64,000 bases of DNA from CAZJVD01 sp964549505 (GTDB lineage: Bacteria > Bdellovibrionota > UBA1018 > CAZJVD01): the NCBI GenBank assembly GCA_964549505.1, contig CAZJVD010000007.1, positions 80,340-144,339 of the forward strand, read 5' to 3'. This document shows positions 52,779 through 61,997 of the stretch, piece by piece; position 1 is the first letter of the stretch; each line of letters starts with the position of its first letter. A program made the position numbers and the translations under genes. The notes beneath the pieces were generated by a model that was not told where the DNA came from, did not search any database, and saw nothing but the letters and a program-made list of their open reading frames with translations.

Positions 52779-53308
52779 TTCTCAGTCATCATGGATGCAA
52801 ACCTAAGATTCACGAAAGCTGCTTCATCGCGCCGAGTGCGGATGTGATTGGTGAAGTGTCGATCGGTCAGCAGTCGAGTGTTTGGTTTCAAGTCGTTATT
52901 CGAGGCGACGTCAACTGGATCACCATTGGCGAACGCACGAACATACAAGACCAGAGTCTTTTGCACGTTACGCGCAAACGTCATCCGCTCAAAGTAGGCG
53001 ACGACGTGACGGTTGGTCATAGTGTGACGTTGCATGGCTGCACGGTCGGCGATCGGGTTCTTGTCGGAATGGGTGCGACGCTCATGGACGGCTGTGTGAT
53101 CGGCGATGAGTGCGTGGTCGCGGCGGGTTCGCTCGTGACGGAAGGAAAAACGTTTCCACCGAAGTCACTCATCATGGGTAGTCCGGCGCGTGTGGCTCGG
53201 CCATTGACGGCCGAAGAATTAGGATTTCTAAAAGTCAGTGCCGAGAACTACGTTCGAGATGGAGAAGAGTACAAGACCAGTATCGAAGATGGGAAAGCGC
53301 TCGTATGA
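52775..53308 (+). CDS. Gamma-class carbonic anhydrase family protein
   Basis: 177 residues with left-handed beta-helix hexapeptide repeats (SADVIGEVSIGQQSS, DDVTVGHSVTLHGCTVGD) and the metal His set (LLHV, GHSVTLHGC). Members are called YrdA/PaaY-like or gammaCA; the reaction is CO2 hydration in some and unknown in others. GTG start overlaps the miaB stop by 4 nt, and its end overlaps guaB by 4 nt. Probably a cytoplasmic trimer. Confidence 0.9.
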   Translation: MILSHHGCKPKIHESCFIAPSADVIGEVSIGQQSSVWFQVVIRGDVNWITIGERTNIQDQSLLHVTRKRHPLKVGDDVTVGHSVTLHGCTVGDRVLVGMGATLMDGCVIGDECVVAAGSLVTEGKTFPPKSLIMGSPARVARPLTAEELGFLKVSAENYVRDGEEYKTSIEDGKALV

Positions 53309-54789
53309 AAATTGTCGGTGAAGCCTTAACGTTTGATGATGTGCTCCTCGTTCCCAGTCACTCCAAAGTCCTGCCTCATGAGGTGAATCTCGAGAGTCAT
53401 TTTTCACGAAAGATCAAACTGAATATCCCGTTGGTGTCAGCGGCGATGGACACCGTGACCGAAAGCAAAGCGGCCATCACGATGGCTCAAGAAGGCGGTC
53501 TGGGGATTATTCACAAGAACGGTTCGGTCGAGTTCCAGGCACTCGAAGTCGAGAAGGTCAAAAAAAGCGAGTGGGGGATGATTCTCGACCCCGTGACGAT
53601 CGCTCCCGGTGCAAAGATTTCGCAGGCGCTCGAGCTCATGGCTCGTTACAAAATCTCGGGAGTTCCCGTGACGGAGAAGGACAGCCGTGGCAATCGCTTG
53701 GTCGGGATTCTCACCAACCGCGACTTACGTTTTGAAGAGCATTTGGACCAGACGGTAGAGAGTCGCATGACCAAGACGCCGCTGGTGACCGTGCCTGAAG
53801 GCACCACGATGACTCAAGCAAAGGCGCTTCTCAAAGAAAAGCGTATCGAGAAACTCCCGGTTGTGGATGGTCAAGGTTATCTCAAGGGTCTCATCACGAT
53901 TAAGGACATCGAAAAGCAACGGGCATTTCCCCGTGCGAACAAAGACCAGTTTGGGCGTTTGGTCTGCGGTGCCGCCGTCGGTATTGGACAAGAAGGCATG
54001 GCGCGCGTTGAGGCGCTGATTGCGGCCAATGTTGATGTTCTCTGTGTCGATAGCGCGCACGGACACTCTGAAAATGTTCTTAAGATGGTCCACGAGATCA
54101 AGAAGCGTTTTGGTGACAAAGCGCAGGTTGTCGGGGGCAATATCGGAACCTACGAAGGTGCAAAAGCTCTGATCGAAGCCGGTGCGGACGCGGTGAAAGT
54201 CGGGATCGGTGGCGGTAGTATCTGCACGACGCGTATCATTGCCGGCATCGGCGTTCCGCAGCTGTACGCTGTTAGCGAAGCGGCGCGGGCTTGTCGCGAA
54301 AAAGGTGTGCCGTTGATTGCAGACGGTGGCATTCGATACAGCGGTGACATCGTGAAAGCTCTTGCGGCCGGCGCACAGAGCGTGATGTTGGGATCGCTCT
54401 TTGCGGGTACTGACGAAGCTCCAGGCGAAATCGTGTTGTTTCAGGGTCGTTCGTACAAAGTCTATCGTGGCATGGGTAGTTTAGAGGCCATGTCGCATGG
54501 GTCGGGTGCGCGCGATCGTTACTTCCAGGCCGATATCGAAGACGTGGGCAAGATGGTTCCTGAAGGAATCGAAGGCCGCGTGCCGTATCGCGGGAGTCTT
54601 GGTTTCAATGTTCAACAGTTGCTGGGCGGTATCCGATCGGGGCTCGGGTATTGCGGTGCCGGGACGATCGATAAACTTCATGAGACCGCGAAGTTCTTGC
54701 GCATCTCTTCGAGTGGTCTTCGAGAAAGTCACCCGCACGACATTATGATTACGAAAGAAGCGCCGAACTATCGGTTGAATCCAGTGTGA
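53305..54789 (+). CDS. guaB: IMP dehydrogenase
   Basis: 494 residues; oxidises IMP to XMP, first step of GMP synthesis. It shows EALTFDDVLLVPSHS, SAAMDTVTESKAAI, two CBS domains (about 95-205), DSAHGHSENV, and the catalytic loop GIGGGSICTTR with the thioimidate Cys. The C-terminal GYCGAGTIDKLHE is present. Starts with a 4-nt overlap to the gammaCA gene and is followed directly by guaA, so the two GMP genes are co-transcribed. Confidence 0.96.
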   Translation: MKIVGEALTFDDVLLVPSHSKVLPHEVNLESHFSRKIKLNIPLVSAAMDTVTESKAAITMAQEGGLGIIHKNGSVEFQALEVEKVKKSEWGMILDPVTIAPGAKISQALELMARYKISGVPVTEKDSRGNRLVGILTNRDLRFEEHLDQTVESRMTKTPLVTVPEGTTMTQAKALLKEKRIEKLPVVDGQGYLKGLITIKDIEKQRAFPRANKDQFGRLVCGAAVGIGQEGMARVEALIAANVDVLCVDSAHGHSENVLKMVHEIKKRFGDKAQVVGGNIGTYEGAKALIEAGADAVKVGIGGGSICTTRIIAGIGVPQLYAVSEAARACREKGVPLIADGGIRYSGDIVKALAAGAQSVMLGSLFAGTDEAPGEIVLFQGRSYKVYRGMGSLEAMSHGSGARDRYFQADIEDVGKMVPEGIEGRVPYRGSLGFNVQQLLGGIRSGLGYCGAGTIDKLHETAKFLRISSSGLRESHPHDIMITKEAPNYRLNPV

Positions 54790-54803
54790 TCGCGAAAGAC
54801 ACG

Positions 54804-56402
54804 ATGACATCACATTCAGTCGTTATCTTAGATTTCGGATCGCAGTACACCCAACTCATCGCTCGTCGCGTGCGTGAGCTCGAGGTTCGGTCGGTGATCT
54901 TGCTCCCGAGCGTTTCGCTTGAGCAGATCGAAAAAGAAAATCCAGGTGCGATTATTTTGAGTGGTGGCCCCCAGTCGGTTTACGAAGCAGGTTCTCCGCA
55001 GCTTCCGAAAGACTTCCTGGTTTGGCGCGCGAAAAAGCAGATCCCTGTTCTGGGTGTCTGTTACGGCATGCAGTTGCTTGCTCAAAACTTAGGCGGGACC
55101 GTTCGCGGTGGTGAGCGCAAAGAGTACGGTCGTATGGAGATCACGGCTGAGAGCGGAGCTCCGCTTTTTGGAAGCTGGTGCTCGACAGGCGCAAAGAATG
55201 TTTGGATGAGTCACGGCGACAGTGTGACCGCCGTTCCGAAAGGTTTTCAGACGATCGCCACGAGCGCGTCGGGCGCGATGGCTGCGATCGGCCATGCCGG
55301 CGACAGGATCTACGGGATTCAGTTCCATCCAGAAGTGTCCCATACCGAAAAAGGGCTGGAGATCTTGTCAGGATTTTTATTTAAGGTCGCGGGTCTTACT
55401 CCCGACTGGCGTCCCGAGAATCTCGTGGAGATGAAGACGCTCGAGATTCAGAAGATCGTGGGTCCGGAGAAGCATGTTCTCTGTGCGCTTTCAGGCGGTG
55501 TGGACTCCGCGGTAGCTGCTGCGCTTGTTCATCGAGCGCTCGGCGATCGCTTGCACTGTGTGTTCGTGGACAATGGTCTATTGCGATTTCAGGAAGCCGA
55601 CCGTGTTCGCGAAATTTTCGAAAAGAATCTCCATCTCTCGGTCGAGTGTGTAGACGCGTCTCAGAGATTTCTGTCCAAACTCAAGGGCGTCAGCGATCCG
55701 GAGCTGAAGCGAAAAATCATCGGTGCCGAGTTCATTCGTGTTTTCGAAGAAGCCAGCGTCGCGATTGAAAACAAAATCGGCCAGAAAAATCGAGTGAAAC
55801 CCGAGTTCCTACTCCAGGGCACGCTCTACCCCGACGTGATCGAATCGAGTCCAGCCGCTGGGACCCAAGGGGGCTTTGCCCACACGATCAAGTCCCACCA
55901 CAACGTGGGTGGTCTCCCAAAGGACATGAAGTTTAAGCTTCTCGAGCCGCTGCGCGATCTTTTTAAAGACGAAGTACGGCGCCTTGGTCGCGCGCTCGGT
56001 GTTCCTGACGTGTTTCTCAATCGCCATCCGTTTCCCGGGCCAGGGCTTGCTGTCCGGGTTATCGGTCCCGTGGAGCCAGGTGATCTCGATGTTCTTCGGC
56101 GCGTGGACGAGATTTTTATTCAGAATCTCCGGTCGAGTGGGCTTTACGATAAGGTCTGGCAAGCGTTTGCGGTCTTTCTTCCGATTCGTAGCGTCGGTGT
56201 GCAGGGCGATGGACGATCGCACAAGCATGTCGTGGCGCTCCGAGCTGTGACCTCGGAAGACGGGATGACCGCTGACTGGGCGCAGCTGCCGCAGGATTTC
56301 CTTGCCAAAACCTCGAGTGAGATTTGTAATCGTGTCCCAGAAGTCGGCCGTGTAGTTTACGACATCAGTTCGAAGCCACCCGCGACGATTGAATGGGAAT
56401 AA
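54804..56402 (+). CDS. guaA: GMP synthase (glutamine-hydrolysing)
   Basis: Converts XMP to GMP. Glutaminase domain (about 1-190) with SGGPQSVYEAGS and the nucleophile Cys in VLGVCYGMQLLA and HPEVSHTEKG; ATP-PPase domain with ALSGGVDSAVAAAL, and the C-terminal dimerisation part ending in PATIEWE. About 532 residues, as expected. I chose ATG 54804 (MTSHSVVILDFGSQYTQ); GTG 54786 overlaps the guaB stop by 4 nt and is a coupled alternative. It completes the guaBA pair. Confidence 0.96.
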   Translation: MTSHSVVILDFGSQYTQLIARRVRELEVRSVILLPSVSLEQIEKENPGAIILSGGPQSVYEAGSPQLPKDFLVWRAKKQIPVLGVCYGMQLLAQNLGGTVRGGERKEYGRMEITAESGAPLFGSWCSTGAKNVWMSHGDSVTAVPKGFQTIATSASGAMAAIGHAGDRIYGIQFHPEVSHTEKGLEILSGFLFKVAGLTPDWRPENLVEMKTLEIQKIVGPEKHVLCALSGGVDSAVAAALVHRALGDRLHCVFVDNGLLRFQEADRVREIFEKNLHLSVECVDASQRFLSKLKGVSDPELKRKIIGAEFIRVFEEASVAIENKIGQKNRVKPEFLLQGTLYPDVIESSPAAGTQGGFAHTIKSHHNVGGLPKDMKFKLLEPLRDLFKDEVRRLGRALGVPDVFLNRHPFPGPGLAVRVIGPVEPGDLDVLRRVDEIFIQNLRSSGLYDKVWQAFAVFLPIRSVGVQGDGRSHKHVVALRAVTSEDGMTADWAQLPQDFLAKTSSEICNRVPEVGRVVYDISSKPPATIEWE

Positions 56403-56468
56403 TATCGCCGAGTATCGCTTAGTAATTCTAATGACCCAGTAACTCAATGATCCAGTAGCTCAAGTACA

Positions 56469-59400
56469 ATGACATCTGACTTTGTTCATCTCCACGTTCA
56501 CACTCAGTACAGCCTTCTTCAAGGGTCACTGCGCGTAAAAGCGCTCGTCGAGCGGGTCAAAGCACTCGGCATGCACTCAGTCGCCGTCACGGATCTCAAC
56601 AACCTCTTTGGCGCCATCGATGTGTACAGCAGCTGTAAAAAAGCTGGGATCAAACCGATTCTTGGATGCGAAGTTACGTTTTTACCGACGGGGCGTGGTC
56701 CGGCGGAGCGTTTTGGACCGAAAGCGTTCCATCTCGGACTGTTATGCAAATCGCTCGCGGGCTATCGCAATCTTTGCAAACTATTGACCGAAGCTTATCA
56801 AGAGTCCGCCAATGTCGAGAAAGGTCAGGCGCCGGGTCCTCGTGTTGTGGTCACGCGATCGCACTTAGAGAAGTATGGCGAGGGTTTGATCGTTCTTTCG
56901 GGATGTTTACGAGGGGAGCTGTCCCATAAAATTCTCACCGGTCACGAAGACGAAGCCTTAGCTTCTGTAAAATGGTTTCGCGATCGTTTTGAGAAAGACT
57001 TCTATCTCGAACTACAAGATCAAAAGATCACGGAGCAAGATCGTGTGAACTCCGTGCTTGCGGGTTGGGCGAAACAGGAAGGTATTCCGATCGTCGCAAC
57101 AACCGATTGCCATTATCTCGCGCCGGATGATGCCGTCGCGCATGAGGTACTTCAGTGTATCGAGGTCAATCGACAGCTCGACTGGAATCGTCCCAAAAGT
57201 CTCGTGCCGCAAGAGTTCTATCTCAAGTCTGCAGAGGAAATGCGTGCGGCGTTTGAAAGCTATCCCGACGCCTGTGATAATACGCTGAAGATCGCCGAAG
57301 CTTGTAATGTGAAGTTTCAGTTCGAAGACGAAAAGGGACGTGCGATTTATCACTTGCCTGTTTTTCGTCCAGAAGGCGTCGCTGCGACGGCGAAGTTCGA
57401 TCTCGAAAAGTTTTTTCGCGATCAATCAGCCGAAGGTCTGAAGACACGCCTCGAAGAACTCGGTTTGAAAGAAGAAGCGGCGACCAAGCCCTATTGGGAT
57501 CGTCTCAAGTACGAGACGGAGATGATCTTAAAGACAGGGTTTGCGAGTTACTTCTTGATCGTCGCTGACTTCATCAATTGGGCGAAGAAGCGTGATATTC
57601 CGGTCGGTCCGGGTCGTGGTTCTGGAGCCGGATCACTCGTTGCATACTCGTTGAACATCACGGATATCGATCCGATTGCGTTCCATCTTCTCTTTGAGCG
57701 TTTCATCAATCCCGAGCGGATCAGCATGCCGGACTTTGATGTGGATTTTTGTCAGGATCGTCGCGGCGAAGTGATCGAATATGTCACCCAGAAGTACGGC
57801 AAAGAAAACGTTTCTCAGATCATCACGTTTGGAAAACTGCAGGCACGTGCGGTCATCAAAGATGTCGGTCGCGTCTTTGGTCTCACATTTGCTGAGACCG
57901 ATCAGATCACAAAATTGATCCCCGAAGAATTGAGTATCACGCTCCCTCAAGCGCTCGAAAAGGAGAGCCGTCTTCGTGAGGTGATCGAGAGCGATGGAAA
58001 GCTTGCCGAAGTTTTTAAGATCGCAGAGAAACTGGAAGGCCTTTATCGAAACGCAGGCGTGCACGCGGCGGGTGTGATTATCACCGAGCGCCCGATTGTC
58101 GAGTACTGTCCGATGTACGTTGGCAAAGACGGCGTTGTTGTCACGCAGTTCGATAAGGACTTTGCAGAGAAAATCGGTCTCGTAAAGTTTGACTTCCTGG
58201 GACTTAAAACTCTCACCGTCATTGATCAGGCCGTTAAGCTCGTGCGCCGTCGCGCTGGTTTCGAAGGTTTTGATATTCGAAAAATCCCTCACCAAGACGC
58301 GGCTGTTTTTAAACTCATCGGATCGGCGGACACGGACGGCGTTTTCCAAGTGGAAAGCCCTGGCATGAAAGACCTCTGTTCGAAGCTGGCTCCGTCCTCG
58401 ATCGAAGATCTCACTGCTATCAATGCGCTCTATCGCCCAGGTCCGCTCGGTAGCGGGATGGTCGACACGTTTATAGAGTGTAAACACGGTCGTATACCGA
58501 TTGAGTACGAGTTGCCGGAACTCGAGCCGATCTTGAAAGAGACCTACGGCGTGATTCTCTACCAAGAACAGGTGATGCAGATTGCACGCGAGCTCGCCGG
58601 TTACACGCTTGGACAAGCTGACATGCTTCGAAAGGCGATGGGAAAGAAAATCGCCGCCGAGATGACGAGGCATCGCGAGATTTTTCTTAAAGGGGCGGCA
58701 GAACGAAAAGTGCCGGTTCAGATCTCCGAGGCTATCTTCGACAAGATGGCGAAATTTGCGGAGTATGGTTTTAATAAGTCACACTCCGCGGCTTACGCGA
58801 TGCTCACGTATCAGACGGCGTACTTGAAAGCACACTCATCGGCGGAGTTCATGGCTGCTCTGATGACAACTGAAATGAACAACACAGAGAAGCTTGCAAA
58901 GTATATTCAGGACGCGCGCGCGCATCAGCTTCGCGTGTTGCCACCCGACGTGAATCGATCCGAGCGGAATTTTAGCGTGGAGAATCTCGAGTCAGGTGTT
59001 TCGGCAGTTCGTTTTGGGCTCGAAGCCATCAAGGGTGTCGGAAGTATTGCTGTCGATTCGATGATCGAAGAACGTAGCGGCGATAAGCCTCCCTATAAAA
59101 CTGTTGTCGACTTTGTTCGTCGTATTTCGACGCGCAAGGTGAACAAGAAAGTCATGGAAGCGCTTGTCTGTTCGGGCGCGTTCGATGGTATTGCCGAAGT
59201 CAATCGCGCGACGCTCTTTGAATCGATCGCTGGTTTGATTGAGCATGGTTCCGAAGAACAGGCCGAACGCGACCTTGGACAGAGCTCGCTCTTCGAAGCT
59301 TTTCAGATGACAGAAGTCGCTGTTCCCGAAGCTCAAGCCGGTGGTCTTTTTAAAACGCGTGCGGATTGGTCGAGTGCTGAACGGCTTTCTCTGGAGAAAA

Positions 59401-60083
59401 AGACGGTTGGTTTCTATGTGTCGGGTCACCCGATGGATGCATGGCAGAAGCGTTGCGAATCGAAATTCGGTTGGTCTGTCGAACGCCTGCGCTTGCTTGC
59501 GGAGAAACAGGCCGCGTCTCCAAAGCCAGCGGCACAGCCGCAAATGATTCCCGGTCGTGGTTACGGTGTTCCTCGCAAGCAGATCAAGATCGCAGGCCTG
59601 ATCGCAAGTCTTCGTGAGCTAACGACAAAAAAAGGCAAACTCATGGCTTTTGGAGTTCTCGAAGATCTCACGGGATCGATCGAGCTAGTGATCTTTCCGG
59701 ATGCATTTGCCCAGCTGAATACAAAACTGAAAGCTGCGCTCGCACAAACCGATGTCATCGTCGCGTCGGCCGAGATTGAAGTGCGCGAAGGGGAGCCCAA
59801 GCTTTTCTTGATGGGTCTTGAAAACGCACGTGACACCGATCTCGATAAGGTCAATAAAGTGACGCTCACGTTGAAACCCCATGAAACATCCGTCGATCAA
59901 ATGCGGGAGCTTAAAAAGCGCCTTTTGGGTTTTCGCGGTAACGTACCGGTTACCATTGATTTTGTGAGCGACAAAGGTTCGACATCGTTAGCGTTACCGA
60001 GCGACCTGAATGTCGCCGGATCGCCTGAGTTGGTGCGTTCCGTAAATGAGATTTTTGGACGTGACGTCGTGAGGATGCAATAA
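56469..60083 (+). CDS. dnaE: DNA polymerase III alpha subunit
   Basis: 1204 residues; replicative DNA polymerase. PHP domain (about 1-280) with HLHVHTQYSLLQGSL; palm with GRGSGAGSLVAYSL and PDFDVDFCQDRRGEV, which hold the catalytic Asp residues; FNKSHSAAYAMLTYQTAYLK; and a C-terminal OB fold (KIAGLIASLRELTTKKGK, then VLEDLTGSIELVIFPDAF). Length is typical of DnaE1. ATG 56469, 66 bp after guaA, with short direct repeats (CCAGTAACTCAATGA, CCAGTAGCTCAAGTA) in front. It overlaps the following exported-protein gene by one base. Confidence 0.97.
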   Translation: MTSDFVHLHVHTQYSLLQGSLRVKALVERVKALGMHSVAVTDLNNLFGAIDVYSSCKKAGIKPILGCEVTFLPTGRGPAERFGPKAFHLGLLCKSLAGYRNLCKLLTEAYQESANVEKGQAPGPRVVVTRSHLEKYGEGLIVLSGCLRGELSHKILTGHEDEALASVKWFRDRFEKDFYLELQDQKITEQDRVNSVLAGWAKQEGIPIVATTDCHYLAPDDAVAHEVLQCIEVNRQLDWNRPKSLVPQEFYLKSAEEMRAAFESYPDACDNTLKIAEACNVKFQFEDEKGRAIYHLPVFRPEGVAATAKFDLEKFFRDQSAEGLKTRLEELGLKEEAATKPYWDRLKYETEMILKTGFASYFLIVADFINWAKKRDIPVGPGRGSGAGSLVAYSLNITDIDPIAFHLLFERFINPERISMPDFDVDFCQDRRGEVIEYVTQKYGKENVSQIITFGKLQARAVIKDVGRVFGLTFAETDQITKLIPEELSITLPQALEKESRLREVIESDGKLAEVFKIAEKLEGLYRNAGVHAAGVIITERPIVEYCPMYVGKDGVVVTQFDKDFAEKIGLVKFDFLGLKTLTVIDQAVKLVRRRAGFEGFDIRKIPHQDAAVFKLIGSADTDGVFQVESPGMKDLCSKLAPSSIEDLTAINALYRPGPLGSGMVDTFIECKHGRIPIEYELPELEPILKETYGVILYQEQVMQIARELAGYTLGQADMLRKAMGKKIAAEMTRHREIFLKGAAERKVPVQISEAIFDKMAKFAEYGFNKSHSAAYAMLTYQTAYLKAHSSAEFMAALMTTEMNNTEKLAKYIQDARAHQLRVLPPDVNRSERNFSVENLESGVSAVRFGLEAIKGVGSIAVDSMIEERSGDKPPYKTVVDFVRRISTRKVNKKVMEALVCSGAFDGIAEVNRATLFESIAGLIEHGSEEQAERDLGQSSLFEAFQMTEVAVPEAQAGGLFKTRADWSSAERLSLEKKTVGFYVSGHPMDAWQKRCESKFGWSVERLRLLAEKQAASPKPAAQPQMIPGRGYGVPRKQIKIAGLIASLRELTTKKGKLMAFGVLEDLTGSIELVIFPDAFAQLNTKLKAALAQTDVIVASAEIEVREGEPKLFLMGLENARDTDLDKVNKVTLTLKPHETSVDQMRELKKRLLGFRGNVPVTIDFVSDKGSTSLALPSDLNVAGSPELVRSVNEIFGRDVVRMQ

Positions 60084-60559
60084 TGAAAAAGCGACTTGGT
60101 TCTGCGGTTTTGGGCTTGGTTTTGAGCAGTCTTGCGGGAAGCGTTTGGGCCGAAGTTCCGACCGCATCCACGGCACCCCAAACAGGTGCCGCGGTAGGTG
60201 CTGCGACAGGTGCGATGACAGGTGCGATGACAGCAGCGTCGGCAGAACCCGAGACGCCAACAGGTCCGGTGATCGAGTGGACGTTCGCGATCAAAGGACT
60301 GCGGTCGATTGCGGAGCTTCAGGCCTTGAAAGCCGAGCTCAAGACGCGCTTAGGAGAAGACGCGATGGTTTTTGAGAAGATGCTTTTGAGGGGAACGACA
60401 GAGCTTGTGGCGCGTTCGTCACTCGCGGTTGCTGAGATTCAGGAGCAGATTGTTTCCATACCGTTACCGAAAGATCGGGTGTTTACGCCGAGTGGTTTCG
60501 GAATGTCTGGAGAGTCTCATCGCGTTGAGGGTGAAGTTAAGAACGTCAGTATTCGTTAA
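60083..60559 (+). CDS. Small exported protein after dnaE
   Basis: 158 residues with a signal peptide (LGSAVLGLVLSSLAGSVWA, cut before EVPTA). A low-complexity TGAAVGAATGAMTGAMTAA stretch follows, coded by 15-bp and 12-bp imperfect repeats (ACAGGTGCGATG), then a mixed alpha/beta domain (VIEWTFAIKGLRSIAELQAL). Periplasmic; no family recognised. ATG follows the dnaE stop (TAATG). Translationally coupled and followed by a lipoprotein gene, 11 bp apart. Confidence 0.6.
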   Translation: MKKRLGSAVLGLVLSSLAGSVWAEVPTASTAPQTGAAVGAATGAMTGAMTAASAEPETPTGPVIEWTFAIKGLRSIAELQALKAELKTRLGEDAMVFEKMLLRGTTELVARSSLAVAEIQEQIVSIPLPKDRVFTPSGFGMSGESHRVEGEVKNVSIR

Positions 60560-60570
60560 AGGAAATAACG

Positions 60571-61572
60571 ATGGTTCGTTCAGGTATCCAGTCACGACGT
60601 AGCAACAGTCTGTACCCGGCGGGTGCGCTAACAAGTACACTAACGCGTATACTGATAGGCGCACTCTGCGTCTTAGTCGGCTGTGCTCGGTCTGACGGAT
60701 TTCGGGACGATCAACAATACAGTCGAGAGTCGACTCCCGAGATGAACGTCGCCAATCGCATCGAGAAGATGGGACAGCCCAAGAAGCGTATTGTGGTTCT
60801 CGACTTTATGAACGTGACGCCGATCCAGTACGGCGAACTTGGAAAGTTTTCAGCAGACGAACTCAGGCGCGAACTTTTTCTTTCACAACGTGTGATCGTG
60901 CCCACCGAAGTAGAATCGCGCTTCGGAACGCGTGAGTATATCGATGGCGATAACGTCAAGGTCGCCCAACTGATTCGCGAAGGCCGCTCTATGGGTGTCG
61001 CAAGTCTCGTGATCGGTCGTGTTTCGAAGATCGTTTTCCGGCAACGCGGTGACGAAGTCGGTGTTCTGAGGCAGACACAGTCGCTCGCGGCCGTTGAGAT
61101 CGAAATTAAACTTTTTGATGTGGCCGGCGGGCGCGAGGTGATGGCGACATCCCGTTCTGGCGAAGCCTCAAGCAGTGCGATGGTCGCATTCGAAGGCAAA
61201 GACATGCAAAGCACGGCGTATCGCACCGAGCTGATCAAACTCGCTATTCGCAACACGGTCAAAACGATCTCACCGCAGATTCTCCTCGGTATGGAGAAGA
61301 TGCAGTGGGAAGGCAAGATCGCAAAGATCACGGGCTCAAAAGTGGTTCTCAACTCCGGACGCATGTCGGGACTTGTTGGTGGCGATATCCTGCGCGTTCT
61401 TACGCCAGGCGAAGATGTCTATGATCCTGCGACAGGCGCATACTTAGGGCGCACGGACGGGCAGCTCAAAGGCACGCTCGAGGTTCAGGACTTTGTCGGA
61501 CCGGACGCCGCACTCGCTGTCGTGCACACGGGCGGTCAGTTTCAACTCGGTGATGTCGTTCGATTGTATTGA
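60571..61572 (+). CDS. CsgG/FlgT-like outer-membrane lipoprotein
   Basis: 333 residues. Signal sequence (LTRILIGALCVLVGC, lipobox VGC) precedes a CsgG-like domain (about 70-250): KRIVVLDFMNVTPIQYGELG, LSQRVIVPTEVESRF, and VASLVIGRVSKIVFR, where curli secretion proteins carry similar strands. The C-terminal 100 residues (IAKITGSKVVLNSGRMSGLVGGDILRVLTPG) resemble the beta-barrel-like end of FlgT and related proteins. It probably acts in the outer-membrane periplasmic face, in secretion or pilus/flagellum assembly; the precise role is unknown. ATG 60571, GGAAATAACG upstream. Confidence 0.7.
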   Translation: MVRSGIQSRRSNSLYPAGALTSTLTRILIGALCVLVGCARSDGFRDDQQYSRESTPEMNVANRIEKMGQPKKRIVVLDFMNVTPIQYGELGKFSADELRRELFLSQRVIVPTEVESRFGTREYIDGDNVKVAQLIREGRSMGVASLVIGRVSKIVFRQRGDEVGVLRQTQSLAAVEIEIKLFDVAGGREVMATSRSGEASSSAMVAFEGKDMQSTAYRTELIKLAIRNTVKTISPQILLGMEKMQWEGKIAKITGSKVVLNSGRMSGLVGGDILRVLTPGEDVYDPATGAYLGRTDGQLKGTLEVQDFVGPDAALAVVHTGGQFQLGDVVRLY

Positions 61573-61576
61573 GCGC

Positions 61577-61942
61577 TTACGGAATCTTCGGTAAAAACAC
61601 GAAGTACACAGCCGCGACCAAGCACACGAACGCGACGAAGTGATTCCAGCGTAGCGACTCACCCAGATACCAGACTGAGAACCCGCTAAACACCACCAAC
61701 GTAATGACTTCCTGAAGTGTCTTGAGTTCGGTCACACTCAGCGTTTGATTGCCGATCCGATTTGCGGGGACTTGGAGGCAGTATTCAAAAAACGCAATTC
61801 CCCAACTCACAAGAACGGCGATCCAAAGTGGCGACGACTTGTACTTGAGATGTCCGTACCAGGCGGCGGTCATAAAGAGATTCGACAGCGTGAGAAGCGC
61901 TATAGACACGACGGCCGGTGAACCGAGTGCGAGAAGTGACAT
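61577..61942 (-). CDS. DUF486 / DMT-like small membrane protein
   Basis: 121 residues with four transmembrane helices and the family signature: LLTLSNLFMTAAWYGHLKYK, then VSWGIAFFEYCLQVPANRIGN and LQEVITLVVFSGFSVWYLGE. The DMT-like DUF486 family is widespread and its substrate is unknown. ATG 61942, 4 bp from the CsgG-like gene at its end (tail to tail). No operon partner on this strand. Confidence 0.88.
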   Translation of the reverse strand: MSLLALGSPAVVSIALLTLSNLFMTAAWYGHLKYKSSPLWIAVLVSWGIAFFEYCLQVPANRIGNQTLSVTELKTLQEVITLVVFSGFSVWYLGESLRWNHFVAFVCLVAAVYFVFLPKIP

Positions 61943-61997
61943 GACTCTAGCGTATCATGTTGACGCATAATGCCAGATTCGTTAATCGTCCGCTATC

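Noticed and set aside
54786..54803. GTG start for guaA overlapping the guaB stop
   Set aside because: Possible, but ATG 54804 gives the normal GuaA N-terminus; the GTG was kept as an alternative only.
57633..58673. 346-codon minus-strand frame
   Set aside because: It lies inside dnaE, whose motifs are clear; it is a shadow frame.
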